This document shows, in pieces, positions 1 through 7,885 of a stretch of 64,000 bases of DNA; positions within the stretch are counted from its first letter, which is position 1; each line of letters starts with the position of its first letter. The notes beneath the pieces are model-generated. The model saw only the letters and a program-made list of their open reading frames with translations, made no database searches and was not told where the DNA came from. This stretch comes from Pseudomonadota bacterium (GTDB lineage Bacteria; Pseudomonadota; Alphaproteobacteria; Rhizobiales; MH13): contig JBCCPK010000007.1 of assembly GCA_039024915.1 (NCBI GenBank), positions 62,001 through 126,000 on the forward strand, written 5' to 3'. The translations under genes and the position numbers were made by a program.

Positions 1-259
1 TTGCAGCGGGGTGACTGGGATCATAGCGCAGCCGGAACTCCCCACGATCCGGACGAACTGGGCCCATTTCAACGGTCCGCGACTGGGTCTCGCGGTCAAG
101 CGCCTGCCGAAACGTCGGTATCTGGCGCCGATACGGGTCGCCATCGGGCGACCGCGCAGTCGAATCTGCATTCGCAATGTTTTCTGCGATAATCCTCATC
201 CGGCCTGATTGTGCCTGGAGGCCTGACGCCGCTGTGATGAGGCTTTTAAAAAAGTCCAT
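1..259 (-). CDS. flgC: Flagellar rod protein FlgC, 3' part cut by window edge
   Basis: Only the first 86 codons are inside the window; the gene runs off the left end. The N-terminus starts MDFFKSLITAASGLQAQ and continues with RMRIIAENIANAD, the amphipathic helix and ANAD motif shared by rod and hook proteins (flg_bb_rod family). FlgC polymerises into the proximal rod of the basal body after export by the flagellar type III system. The ATG at 257-259 is preceded on the minus strand by AAGGAG, a good ribosome binding site. The gene lies 23 bp downstream of flgB and is surely cotranscribed with it. Identity as FlgC rests on the N-terminus plus the flgB partner. Confidence 0.9.
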   Translation of the reverse strand, partial: MDFFKSLITAASGLQAQSGRMRIIAENIANADSTARSPDGDPYRRQIPTFRQALDRETQSRTVEMGPVRPDRGEFRLRYDPSHPAA

Positions 260-282
260 GAGTGTAGTCTCCTTAGCGCCTG

Positions 283-699
283 TCAGCGCCTGCCAACGGC
301 CGAACGCAACATGCTCAGCGATTTCTGATAAAGGCCAGCAACCGCCTGGTAATCGAGTTGGTTGGACGTCATCTTCATGACTTCCTCCTCCAGGACCACC
401 GAGTTGCCCTCTGGCGTCACCTCAAAACTGTCCACCCGACCCCCACCCAGTGGACCGTTTTCGATAATCGCACGCCCTGCCAGGTGGCTTTTGTTGGTGC
501 GCACCGGTGCCATGGCTACTGGCGCTTCGACCTGCCTACGCGTCTCGTGATCGATACGCTTCAGGTCTCTAGCCTGAAAGCGCGGGGTGTCCGCATTCGC
601 GATATTCTCCGCAAGCACCGACTGCCGCGCCGAGTGCCATTTCATCTGCGTCTTGAGCGCCGAGAAGAATGGAAGATCGCCAAACACAAATTTACCCAT
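283..699 (-). CDS. flgB: Flagellar basal-body rod protein FlgB
   Basis: This complete 138-residue protein is the usual FlgB length. It has the rod-protein N-terminal signature LAENIANADTPRFQARDL at about residues 29-46 and a C-terminal helix ending in YQKSLSMLRSAVGRR, as in rod subunits that pack against FlgC. It builds the proximal rod between the MS ring and the distal rod. It is the first gene of a leftward unit with flgC. The promoter region (700-906) is shared with the divergent fliO and contains a perfect TTAA-N7-TTAA box centred about 60 bp upstream of this start. Confidence 0.95.
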   Translation of the reverse strand: MGKFVFGDLPFFSALKTQMKWHSARQSVLAENIANADTPRFQARDLKRIDHETRRQVEAPVAMAPVRTNKSHLAGRAIIENGPLGGGRVDSFEVTPEGNSVVLEEEVMKMTSNQLDYQAVAGLYQKSLSMLRSAVGRR

Positions 700-752
700 G
701 GTTATCTGATGGCCGCATGGCCACTGCTAGGCAGAATGTGCCCAACCGATGG

Positions 753-767
753 TTAACAGGTGCTTAA
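753..767. promoter_or_regulatory. CtrA-type binding site between flgB and fliO
   Basis: The sequence TTAACAGGTGCTTAA is a perfect match to the CtrA consensus TTAA-N7-TTAA known from Caulobacter and other alphaproteobacteria. It lies 54 bp before the flgB start and 140 bp before the fliO start, so it probably serves flgB-flgC first. Binding is inferred from sequence only. A 12-bp perfect palindrome (ACAAGGCCTTGT, 781-792) lies just to the right. Confidence 0.6.
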
Positions 768-866
768 GGAGGTGTTAGCGACAAGGCCTTGTGAATTGAC
801 TAAGCTTTGCAACGCACAGGCGAATCGCGAGTTTTGATGGCGGCGATGCCCTTGCTAAGCCTTTTT

Positions 867-882
867 TGGGGCGGCGATTGCG
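867..882 (+). promoter_or_regulatory. Sigma54-like -24/-12 promoter before fliO
   Basis: TGG at 867-869 and TTGC at 878-881 give the GG-N10-GC spacing required by sigma54. Nine of the eleven informative positions of TGGCACG-N4-TTGC match (the CA after TGG is replaced by GG). A transcript start near 893 would leave a short leader before the GTG start of fliO at 907. The surrounding G-rich sequence makes a chance match possible. Confidence 0.4.
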
Positions 883-906
883 AACGAGCTTCGGTCCAAG
901 AGTGGA

Positions 907-2244
907 GTGACTGGCGTGTTTGGGGACGTTCTTGGAGAGACTGGGGGAGCGGTCGCGCAATTCGTTCTCGCACTGATATTTGTCGTCCTTCTGATCATTT
1001 TGGTCGCCTGGGTGATCAAGCGTTTTGGTGGGGGGCGCTTTGGCGTCGCTGCAGGCGGAAAAGCCGACTTGGAGATTGTCGATACTTTGGCTGTCGACCC
1101 CAAGCGCCGACTGGTTTTGGTTCGACATGGTAAGCTTGAACACTTGCTGTTGATCGGAGGGGGCTCAGACGAAATCGTTGAGCGCTCAATGATTGGCGGT
1201 CTGCCGATCGCAGCCAGGTTGGAAGCCCAGAAGGTCGCCCACAGCAGAGCGGCTGTCGCGTCCGAAGCCAGCGTCCCTGAACAGACCACAGCGGCGCCTG
1301 CTTCCCAGCACGATGTGTCTAGCAGGCCTGAAGCGGAGTTGCCCCGTCAAGAGTTTGGAGTGGGGGCCGCAGCGGCGGCTGCCGTTACCGGATTGGCGGC
1401 GGCAGCTGCAACATCGGAATTGGCGGTCGCAGCAAGCAGATCAGTTTCGCCACCACCACCTCCGTTGGCCCCACAGTTGGAGCGCGACCTGCCATCAAGC
1501 ACTGGTAGTGACACCTCCCAGCCACAAGTCCAGGAGCCGTCGATCGCAGAGGAATTACAGTCAAGCCTTGAAAAAGCTCTGCAGCAGGAGGCGCGTCCTG
1601 CATCGGTCGAGCCGACCCCAATCCCTCCAGTTGAACCGGCTGCTTATGAACCGGAGTTCGATTTGGCGGCTGAATTGGAAGCCGCTCTGACTGAGGAACG
1701 CGGTCAAGCGACAGCGCCGCCTGCTGATACGGTGGAGGACATACCAGCCGCATTTACGCCACGCGAAAAGGCCCCACCGCTCGACCCGCCAACGGAGCCC
1801 GTCGAGGAACCGGACGCTGCGCCTCCTGTGTCGCGGAGCGAGATCGACTTCACTGCCCGTCCGGAGCCGGTGTCCGTTACCATTCCAACCCGCGGACCCG
1901 GATCGGGCGCAACGACCGTCAACCAGGTGAGTGACCTTTCGGCGGACAAGTCGATCCTTTCAAGCTCCGTTGAAGCCGAAACGTCGCCGGCGGTGACAGT
2001 TACGCCGGCCGACGAGGCGAAACCTGCTGAAGCCGAAGAAACGGCTGTGCAGGCGGATCAGGCCGCAGTTGCAACTCCGCAGGAGCCAACCGAAGCCGGT
2101 TCACAAGAGCCGCTCATTGACCTTGGTGAGCTCGCCGCGCCAGCACAAACCGCTAGCGCCGAACAGGAGGACACGAGCGACGATCTCGACGAAGAGATGC
2201 GACGTTTGCTCGGTGAAATCGCCGGTGTACCCAAGCGCGACTGA
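907..2244 (+). CDS. fliO: Flagellar export apparatus protein FliO with a very long acidic tail
   Basis: FliO helps assemble the FliP ring of the flagellar type III export gate. Residues about 13-40 form one membrane helix ending in WVIKRF. They are followed by a small soluble domain with DTLAVDPKRRLVLVRHG (about 59-75), typical of FliO. The remaining 340 residues are Ala, Pro and Glu rich and look disordered, except for a final charged helix (DDLDEEMRRLLGEIAG). FliO is normally 100-180 residues, so the tail is an unusual extension. The GTG start was chosen because the membrane helix follows directly. fliP starts 68 bp after the stop. Confidence 0.85.
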   Translation: MTGVFGDVLGETGGAVAQFVLALIFVVLLIILVAWVIKRFGGGRFGVAAGGKADLEIVDTLAVDPKRRLVLVRHGKLEHLLLIGGGSDEIVERSMIGGLPIAARLEAQKVAHSRAAVASEASVPEQTTAAPASQHDVSSRPEAELPRQEFGVGAAAAAAVTGLAAAAATSELAVAASRSVSPPPPPLAPQLERDLPSSTGSDTSQPQVQEPSIAEELQSSLEKALQQEARPASVEPTPIPPVEPAAYEPEFDLAAELEAALTEERGQATAPPADTVEDIPAAFTPREKAPPLDPPTEPVEEPDAAPPVSRSEIDFTARPEPVSVTIPTRGPGSGATTVNQVSDLSADKSILSSSVEAETSPAVTVTPADEAKPAEAEETAVQADQAAVATPQEPTEAGSQEPLIDLGELAAPAQTASAEQEDTSDDLDEEMRRLLGEIAGVPKRD

Positions 2245-2311
2245 GCAACAAGAGACATCGAGGGCAGGCCAAGCGGGCATTAAGCCCGTTCCAGATGGCC
2301 AAAGGTTACGT

Positions 2312-3085
2312 TTGGCCAGGCCACCGAAGCGCTGGCCATGGTTTGTTGCGCTTTTGCCGGTCGTTCTCTCCGCTGGCTGGTTCTTCGCTGGCAGCGCTTT
2401 CGCACAAGATATCTCGATTTCGCTGGGCGATGACCTGACGGTTACCGAGCGGGCCGTTCAGATCATTTTACTCATTACCGTCCTGTCGCTCGCCCCATCG
2501 ATCCTCGTGATGGTGACGTCCTTCACCCGTATCGTTGTTGTCTTGTCCTTGTTACGGACAGCAATTGGCTTACAGACCGCGCCGCCAAACACAGTCATCA
2601 TTTCGTTGGCGCTTTTTCTGACCGCTTTCATCATGGCGCCCACCTTTCAGGAGGCCTATGACGCGGGAATCCAGCCGCTCATCGATGAAACGATCGAACT
2701 TGATGAAGCGTTTGAACGCGCTGTCGAACCGTTCCACCTGTTTATGAGAACACACGTTCGAGAGAACGATCTCGCGTTGTTCTTGGGACTGGCGGACACC
2801 GAACCTCCCGAAACGCCAGAGGCGATTCCCCTCACCGTTTTGGTTCCAGCCTTCATGATATCGGAACTGCGTAGAGCCTTTGAAATCGGCTTCCTGCTGT
2901 TTGTCCCGTTCATCATCATCGATCTGGTTGTCGCATCCGTGCTGATGTCCATGGGTATGATGATGCTACCGCCCGTCATCATCTCCTTGCCCTTCAAACT
3001 GATCTTTTTCGTGCTTGTCGACGGTTGGAACCTTGTCGCCGGTTCTCTGGTCGAGGGCTACGCGCAGGGGCCACCGCCCCTTTAG
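2312..3085 (+). CDS. fliP: Flagellar export gate protein FliP
   Basis: FliP forms the pentameric core of the flagellar type III export channel with FliQ and FliR. The protein has a cleavable signal peptide (to about AFAQ, residue 32) and then the conserved MVTSFTRIVVVLSLLRTAIG segment, followed by further helices ending in PFKLIFFVLVDGW. The open frame extends upstream into fliO to 2069, but no ATG lies between. A TTG at 2312 preceded by AAAGG six bases upstream gives a 257-residue protein with a proper signal peptide, matching the family length, so I chose it. It is followed 16 bp later by the convergent end of the TPR gene. Confidence 0.93.
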   Translation: MARPPKRWPWFVALLPVVLSAGWFFAGSAFAQDISISLGDDLTVTERAVQIILLITVLSLAPSILVMVTSFTRIVVVLSLLRTAIGLQTAPPNTVIISLALFLTAFIMAPTFQEAYDAGIQPLIDETIELDEAFERAVEPFHLFMRTHVRENDLALFLGLADTEPPETPEAIPLTVLVPAFMISELRRAFEIGFLLFVPFIIIDLVVASVLMSMGMMMLPPVIISLPFKLIFFVLVDGWNLVAGSLVEGYAQGPPPL

Positions 3086-3101
3086 CGCCTATGGCGCACG
3101 G

Positions 3102-6100
3102 TCATGCCTCGGGATCGATTGCTTGATCGGATGGCGCAGTGAACGCCGCGCGGTAGTCATCGAGAAACCTCGAAAGCGTGTTCACCCCTGCAACGCTTCG
3201 GGCAATATCGCGAAACGCCGTTCCGCGTTCAGAGATAGGCGACGTGACCACATCGAATGCGCTGGCAAACACGCCGTCTGACATCTTTTGGTCAAAACGT
3301 GCGCGCAGTCGGCGCAGCGCATAGTCCTCGCCAGCAAAGCTGTACGCGATGGCTGCGCGGAGCACGTGGTGCATCTCTTCATCCAGAAGCGGAACTCGGT
3401 CCGCCCAGCGATCAGCAAGCATACGCTCCAATTGTTCGCCAGCCTCCTGCCAGCGCTCAGCATTCCACAGGATATCGGAGCGAACCTCGGCAACATCATC
3501 ACCTTCCAGCGAGCGGAGCACCTCAAGAGCCAGATCATAGCGGCCAAGCTCCGAGAGGGCGCGCGCCTCGATGATACGGCGTCCCCGCTCGATGGCCATT
3601 GGGACTTGCGATAGTCGGGAACGCTGAAGAACGGCGACGGCTTCGGCCGGCCGGTAATCCATCAGATAGATGAGCGCCAAATCCCCAGAGACCTGGGCCT
3701 GCGCCACGCCCGAGAGGCGGTTGCTGACCTGATGTTCAAGCAGATCTGCTGCCTGATCGAGAAGATCAAGTTCGACCATCCTGCCAACAAGGCGGCGAAC
3801 CAGCTCATCACCTCGGCGACCGATGGGCGTCAATTCACGGAAATCATAAAACAGGCTCAGCGCATCGATAGCATCAAGCGCATCTGCTTTTCCGTCCAGA
3901 AAAAGATCGACAAAGATGTCTTGCATCCGATCGGTAACGTCAGCCGCCTTGGGATGATCGGGTTGGGCTACAACAACACCCTTGAGCGCTAGCAAGGCAT
4001 CCGAGTATTGGTCTTGCGCGGTATACAGGTCTGCCAGAAGGCTTCGTGCTTCAACTTCGGTATCATCGCCACGCCAGGCAACAGCGAGGTTCTCCAACTC
4101 CTCGATCGCGGCTTCGACTTCGATTTGTCCTGAACGGTAGCGCGCTGCGATAGAATGCAAGGTTGCTTCGGCACCCGCAGGACCTGGGTCCTTCTGGCGT
4201 ACGGCCTCGAAGCCTGCGATGGCTTCCTCCGTCCTACCCTTTGCGAGTGCGAGCTGAGCATCCAGTAAATGCACAATCCCGCGCTCGGCTTCCCCAATAC
4301 GCAGCGGATCAATTTGCGACAATCGCTCTCGTGCCAGGTCGACTGCCCGCGTCTGAAACGCCGCTTCGGTACCGGCCAACCTAAGCTGCGTAACAATTGA
4401 ACCTGGGTAGTCGTCGAACAGCAAAGCAGCCTGTTCATAGTGCGTGTTCACGGCTGGCCAGTCGCGAAGTCCGGCAAAAGTCAGAACTTTCCAGATCGCT
4501 GCGTCACTGTAGTCTGCCATGGCATGCGATGTCAGCAATTGCCGCGCAAGCTCGAACCGGCCGGCCATGGTCAGCGCAGCACTTTTGAGCATCAGGAACG
4601 ACGGGTCGTGCTCCAATGACGGATCGAGATCAACCGCGATATCAAGGGCGCCATTTGCCTCCTGACCCAGCTCAAAGGATAGCAGAAATCTCGCGAACTC
4701 CAAAAGTGCACGGGACTTTTCAAGCCCATCGAGCATCGCAATTTCATTATGATACGTGGCAAAATTGGGTTCAAAAGAACCCGGGCCCTGGCCCAAAAAG
4801 CGCCGCATATCAAAGTACCCAAGCCGTTCGGTCGGTGAAAAGCCAAACGAGCCGAGCGACAGCCCCACTTCAGAAAGGCGAAGGCCGCCTTCACGACTGA
4901 TCTCTGCGCGGCCAGGTTCAACCTCAACAATTAGGTCCTCTGACAACGGCCTGACCACGATGCCACTGGCAGAACTCAAGACCTCGAAGTCGACCAAGGA
5001 TTGCGTCGCAAGAACCGCCCGTGTGGGGGCACTCACCGGGATGAGCACCAAACGGTCTCGGACCTCCGGGTGCGTTACATGGAGCGGCGTTCCCAGTCCT
5101 TGGGCAAGAACCTCTGCGAAAGCTCGACCATCAGGATAGGTGCCACGGTTGATATCCAATGGCTGTGGAGGAAACTCGACTTGCGGCCCAAATGAAATGA
5201 TCCAACGGTTTTCGGACGGTTCAGCTGACACCATCAAATCCTGGCGAAGCCGGATATTGATCATATACGCGCCTGGAAGCCGGGTCGGCGCAATGCTTTC
5301 AGCGATTGGCGAGAGCTCGGCTTGGATAGGTGTCAGGTCAATTCTCGAATCCGTCTCAAAAGCAAGCGTGAGAACACCCGCTCGTTCAAAGATCGCCGCT
5401 GGCGTCGGGGCGATAAACGGCAAGGTTAAGACGTAAAGATCATCGTCAGTTCGAAGGTTGGCGATGACGCTGTCATGCACGTCGATCTGGGTCTGCTGAC
5501 CGGACACCTCCGGGGGCCGAGCAGCCGCAGCGCTTGCCAAACTGTCATCGTCACCAGGAGATGGCGGGACAACACTTATGCTATCGCGGTCGACCCTTTC
5601 GCCAGGTTCCAGAGTGCTCAGTTGCGGAGCCCCTGCCTGGACCTGTGCGACTGCGTCTTCGCTTGGCTGTGTTATCGTTTCTAGCTCCCGCTCGACGGTC
5701 GCTTCGAAACGCGCAGCGTTTGCATCGGCGCTATCAGGCACAAGCGCTTCGAGTGCTTCGGCGATCGCCTCAGAGTCGGTTCTCGGCCTAGCCGCCTCCT
5801 CTCGATCCAGATCGACGACAAAGCTCAGGTCGTCCTCGAACCAACGCACGCGTGATCCTGGCGCCACTTCAAACGTGATCGCGAGCTCCAACCCATCCCG
5901 CTCTGCCGAAATGTCTTCGAGCTCGGCGGGTTGATCGATTAGCGCAGCCGAAAGATCGATCGGCACATCATAGCCGAAGACGACCTCCAGCGTAGAGCCG
6001 GACTGGGTCACGTCCACATCGAAGGGGACAGACCAATCAAACGAGTAACGTGTGAAGGTAGGCGCACTTCCGACGCGCAACGAAACTTCAGGCTGGAGTT

Positions 6101-6626
6101 CCCCAAGCAGCCTCTGGCGTTCTTCGATCGCCGCTTCGCGCGCCGCTTCTTCGGCACGATCAGCCAGACGCTGAACCACCTCTTGCGGGAGCGGCGGTGG
6201 AAAGCCCTGCCAATTGCTGGGAAGAAAATCGATGAAGAGTGTTTCCCCAGCTTCCATCGTGTTGATGCGCACAGATCTGGCGAGGCCGAGGCGCAACGCC
6301 CGACCGTCTGGGTCACGCCGGGCGATCGTGACAAAGTCTGATAAGACACGGATCGCGTCGCGGATATCGGTATCGACCGGCTGTTCAAAAACCACCCGAA
6401 GAACACCGTTCTCGACCTCGATCTCGTGCGGCGGTAGATCCAAACGGTCGGCAAAAGTCAGCTGGAGGCGGCCAAAACTCTCCTCTCGCTGCGCGACGGC
6501 CTCGGCTGTAAGACCTTGCGCCTGCACCACAGGCGAGCCAAGCGCTGCAAACACGATGCAAACGAAAAAGGCGCACCTCAAAACGTGCGCAGCAAACAAT
6601 CTAGATACGAGAAGCTGGTACAGCAT
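3102..6626 (-). CDS. Giant secreted TPR protein of the flagellar operon, function unknown
   Basis: This predicted 1174-residue periplasmic or secreted protein has a signal peptide ending near SPVVQAQG. About residues 40-300 contain two beta-rich segments resembling AMIN-like surface domains (for example LTFADRLDLPPHEIEVENG and DVDVTQSGSTLEVVFGYDVP). A linker rich in acidic residues and alanine follows. Residues about 600-1120 are a string of helical repeats of tetratricopeptide character (for example ALLEFARFLLSFELGQEANG). It is the last gene of the leftward fliL-fliM-DUF6468-motE unit, 53 bp after motE, which suggests a role in the motor or in periplasmic assembly. ATG at 6624-6626 with GGAGG 12 bases upstream is preferred over GTG at 6653, which has no ribosome binding site. 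I do not recognise a characterised homologue. Confidence 0.8.
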   Translation of the reverse strand: MLYQLLVSRLFAAHVLRCAFFVCIVFAALGSPVVQAQGLTAEAVAQREESFGRLQLTFADRLDLPPHEIEVENGVLRVVFEQPVDTDIRDAIRVLSDFVTIARRDPDGRALRLGLARSVRINTMEAGETLFIDFLPSNWQGFPPPLPQEVVQRLADRAEEAAREAAIEERQRLLGELQPEVSLRVGSAPTFTRYSFDWSVPFDVDVTQSGSTLEVVFGYDVPIDLSAALIDQPAELEDISAERDGLELAITFEVAPGSRVRWFEDDLSFVVDLDREEAARPRTDSEAIAEALEALVPDSADANAARFEATVERELETITQPSEDAVAQVQAGAPQLSTLEPGERVDRDSISVVPPSPGDDDSLASAAAARPPEVSGQQTQIDVHDSVIANLRTDDDLYVLTLPFIAPTPAAIFERAGVLTLAFETDSRIDLTPIQAELSPIAESIAPTRLPGAYMINIRLRQDLMVSAEPSENRWIISFGPQVEFPPQPLDINRGTYPDGRAFAEVLAQGLGTPLHVTHPEVRDRLVLIPVSAPTRAVLATQSLVDFEVLSSASGIVVRPLSEDLIVEVEPGRAEISREGGLRLSEVGLSLGSFGFSPTERLGYFDMRRFLGQGPGSFEPNFATYHNEIAMLDGLEKSRALLEFARFLLSFELGQEANGALDIAVDLDPSLEHDPSFLMLKSAALTMAGRFELARQLLTSHAMADYSDAAIWKVLTFAGLRDWPAVNTHYEQAALLFDDYPGSIVTQLRLAGTEAAFQTRAVDLARERLSQIDPLRIGEAERGIVHLLDAQLALAKGRTEEAIAGFEAVRQKDPGPAGAEATLHSIAARYRSGQIEVEAAIEELENLAVAWRGDDTEVEARSLLADLYTAQDQYSDALLALKGVVVAQPDHPKAADVTDRMQDIFVDLFLDGKADALDAIDALSLFYDFRELTPIGRRGDELVRRLVGRMVELDLLDQAADLLEHQVSNRLSGVAQAQVSGDLALIYLMDYRPAEAVAVLQRSRLSQVPMAIERGRRIIEARALSELGRYDLALEVLRSLEGDDVAEVRSDILWNAERWQEAGEQLERMLADRWADRVPLLDEEMHHVLRAAIAYSFAGEDYALRRLRARFDQKMSDGVFASAFDVVTSPISERGTAFRDIARSVAGVNTLSRFLDDYRAAFTAPSDQAIDPEA

Positions 6627-6679
6627 TGACTTGGAAGGCCTCCGGCTTTGCACCGTAAGCTGGTGGCCTTAAAAAGCGC

Positions 6680-7387
6680 TTACTGGATTGGTACGCCTTC
6701 TATTTGAGGTAGCTCCATACCTGCGGCCTCTTCGGGGGCATTCATAGGGCGGCGATCACCTGCCATAGCAATGGTCAAACGGCGCGCGGCTTCAGGGTTC
6801 ATGTTGCCCAAGATGTCGGCCATTTTCCGCGGGTTCATAGCCTGCGCAACTTCCAGCAAGATCGGTAAGTCGAGAACGTCAAATATCGCCGCGGCATCTT
6901 TGGCGCGCATGGCGCCATAGACCTGCACCAACCGGCCGATCTCTTCGTTTTCTCTAGCCTCATCGGCTTCAATGGCGGACGTGACACGCTCTTCCAATGC
7001 GGCTAGCTCGGCAATCCGCTCTTCCAAACGACGCTCTGCCGCTTCAAGCAGTTGCTCCCGAATATCGAGATCCTGCTCGCGCTGTTCGATGGCTTCCCGC
7101 CGCTCACCCAACCGCTCCAGAAGCAAGTCACGAGAGGTTTCGAGCGGAATCTCGGTTTGATCAGTCTCTCGCGCCCGAGCATCACGGGCTGCTTGTATTG
7201 CGGCAGCAACATTGTCTGCCATATCCCCACCGCCTTCAGCGGACGCGTCCGCTTCTGCCTGCTCCTGCGCTTGAACAAGCTCCACACCGGATAGCCCAGC
7301 CGCTCCGCTAATCAGGTTTAGCGTCTTCAAGCCGAGCAACATCGCTGCGGCAACGATCACCATTGGTATCAAACGGATGGAGCGCAT
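6680..7387 (-). CDS. motE: MotE-like flagellar motor chaperone
   Basis: The 235-residue protein has an N-terminal signal or anchor helix (IRLIPMVIVAAAMLLGLKTL), a charged coiled coil at about 95-150 (REQDLDIREQLLEAAERRLE), and a C-terminal MgtE_N-like domain (VYGAMRAKDAAAIFDVLDLP then MNPRKMADILGNMNPEAARR). This is the MotE architecture; in Sinorhizobium MotE is a periplasmic chaperone for the motor protein MotC. The gene sits between a DUF6468 gene and the giant TPR gene, downstream of fliM. The upstream gene stops 30 bp away, so cotranscription is likely. Confidence 0.85.
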   Translation of the reverse strand: MRSIRLIPMVIVAAAMLLGLKTLNLISGAAGLSGVELVQAQEQAEADASAEGGGDMADNVAAAIQAARDARARETDQTEIPLETSRDLLLERLGERREAIEQREQDLDIREQLLEAAERRLEERIAELAALEERVTSAIEADEARENEEIGRLVQVYGAMRAKDAAAIFDVLDLPILLEVAQAMNPRKMADILGNMNPEAARRLTIAMAGDRRPMNAPEEAAGMELPQIEGVPIQ

Positions 7388-7417
7388 GGTGGTCCAACCC
7401 CCACTTCGGTGCGGACG

Positions 7418-7885
7418 TCAGACCGCACGCTGCAGCCGCTCTTGCAGCGTGCGCGCCGCACTATCGAGCCGCTGGCTTGCCTTGGTTGCGGAGGCGACCG
7501 GACGCCCTGAAGCGGGAGCTGTTGCGCCCGAGGCCATTGCGGGCGCCGGTGATCGGCTTGCTGCCGCAAGCTTGCCAATACGCTGAACAACGGCATCTGC
7601 AGCCGTCAGCTTGGATGACAATTCATCCGACAGCGCGGTGGCCTGCGTGATCCGACCCCCAAGATTTGCGTCGCACTCCGCAGACGCCGCTCTGAGGCCA
7701 TGAATGGCGCGCTCGGCGATTTCAGTTGCTGTCAGCAGTTCGGCAATGGTTGCCCGGAGCGACTCCTCATCAGCACGCAAACGCTTCAAGCGCTTATTGA
7801 GCAAAACACAGTAACCTATTGTAATAACGAGAAGAGCAGCCACAAGACCCTCGATTACCAGGCTCAACGGCATATTCATCGTCAC
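7418..7885 (-). CDS. DUF6468 family membrane protein of the flagellar operon
   Basis: The 155-residue protein has one N-terminal membrane helix (LVIEGLVAALLVITIGYCVL), then a basic stop-transfer segment NKRLKRLRADEESLR and a long helical cytoplasmic part, with an alanine/proline-rich linker before a terminal helix. The family (DUF6468, assigned from memory of its sequence pattern) is found in alphaproteobacterial flagellar operons and has no known function. The GTG start overlaps the fliM stop by 4 bases (GTGA), implying translational coupling to fliM. Confidence 0.7.
   Translation of the reverse strand: MTMNMPLSLVIEGLVAALLVITIGYCVLLNKRLKRLRADEESLRATIAELLTATEIAERAIHGLRAASAECDANLGGRITQATALSDELSSKLTAADAVVQRIGKLAAASRSPAPAMASGATAPASGRPVASATKASQRLDSAARTLQERLQRAV

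Noticed and set aside
728-747. Possible sigma54 promoter for flgB on the minus strand (TGGGCACATTCTGCC)
   Set aside because: Spacing between GG and GC is 8 or 9 bases, not 10.
773-838. Short frame after a strong Shine-Dalgarno-like AAGGAGGTG at 766-774
   Set aside because: The only start codon lies inside the Shine-Dalgarno itself and the frame is 21 codons with no resemblance to a known leader; AAGG is partly the CtrA box.
2069-2311. Upstream extension of fliP to the ATG at 2069
   Set aside because: It would overlap fliO by 176 bases and put 80 unrelated residues in front of a signal peptide; TTG at 2312 has a proper ribosome binding site.
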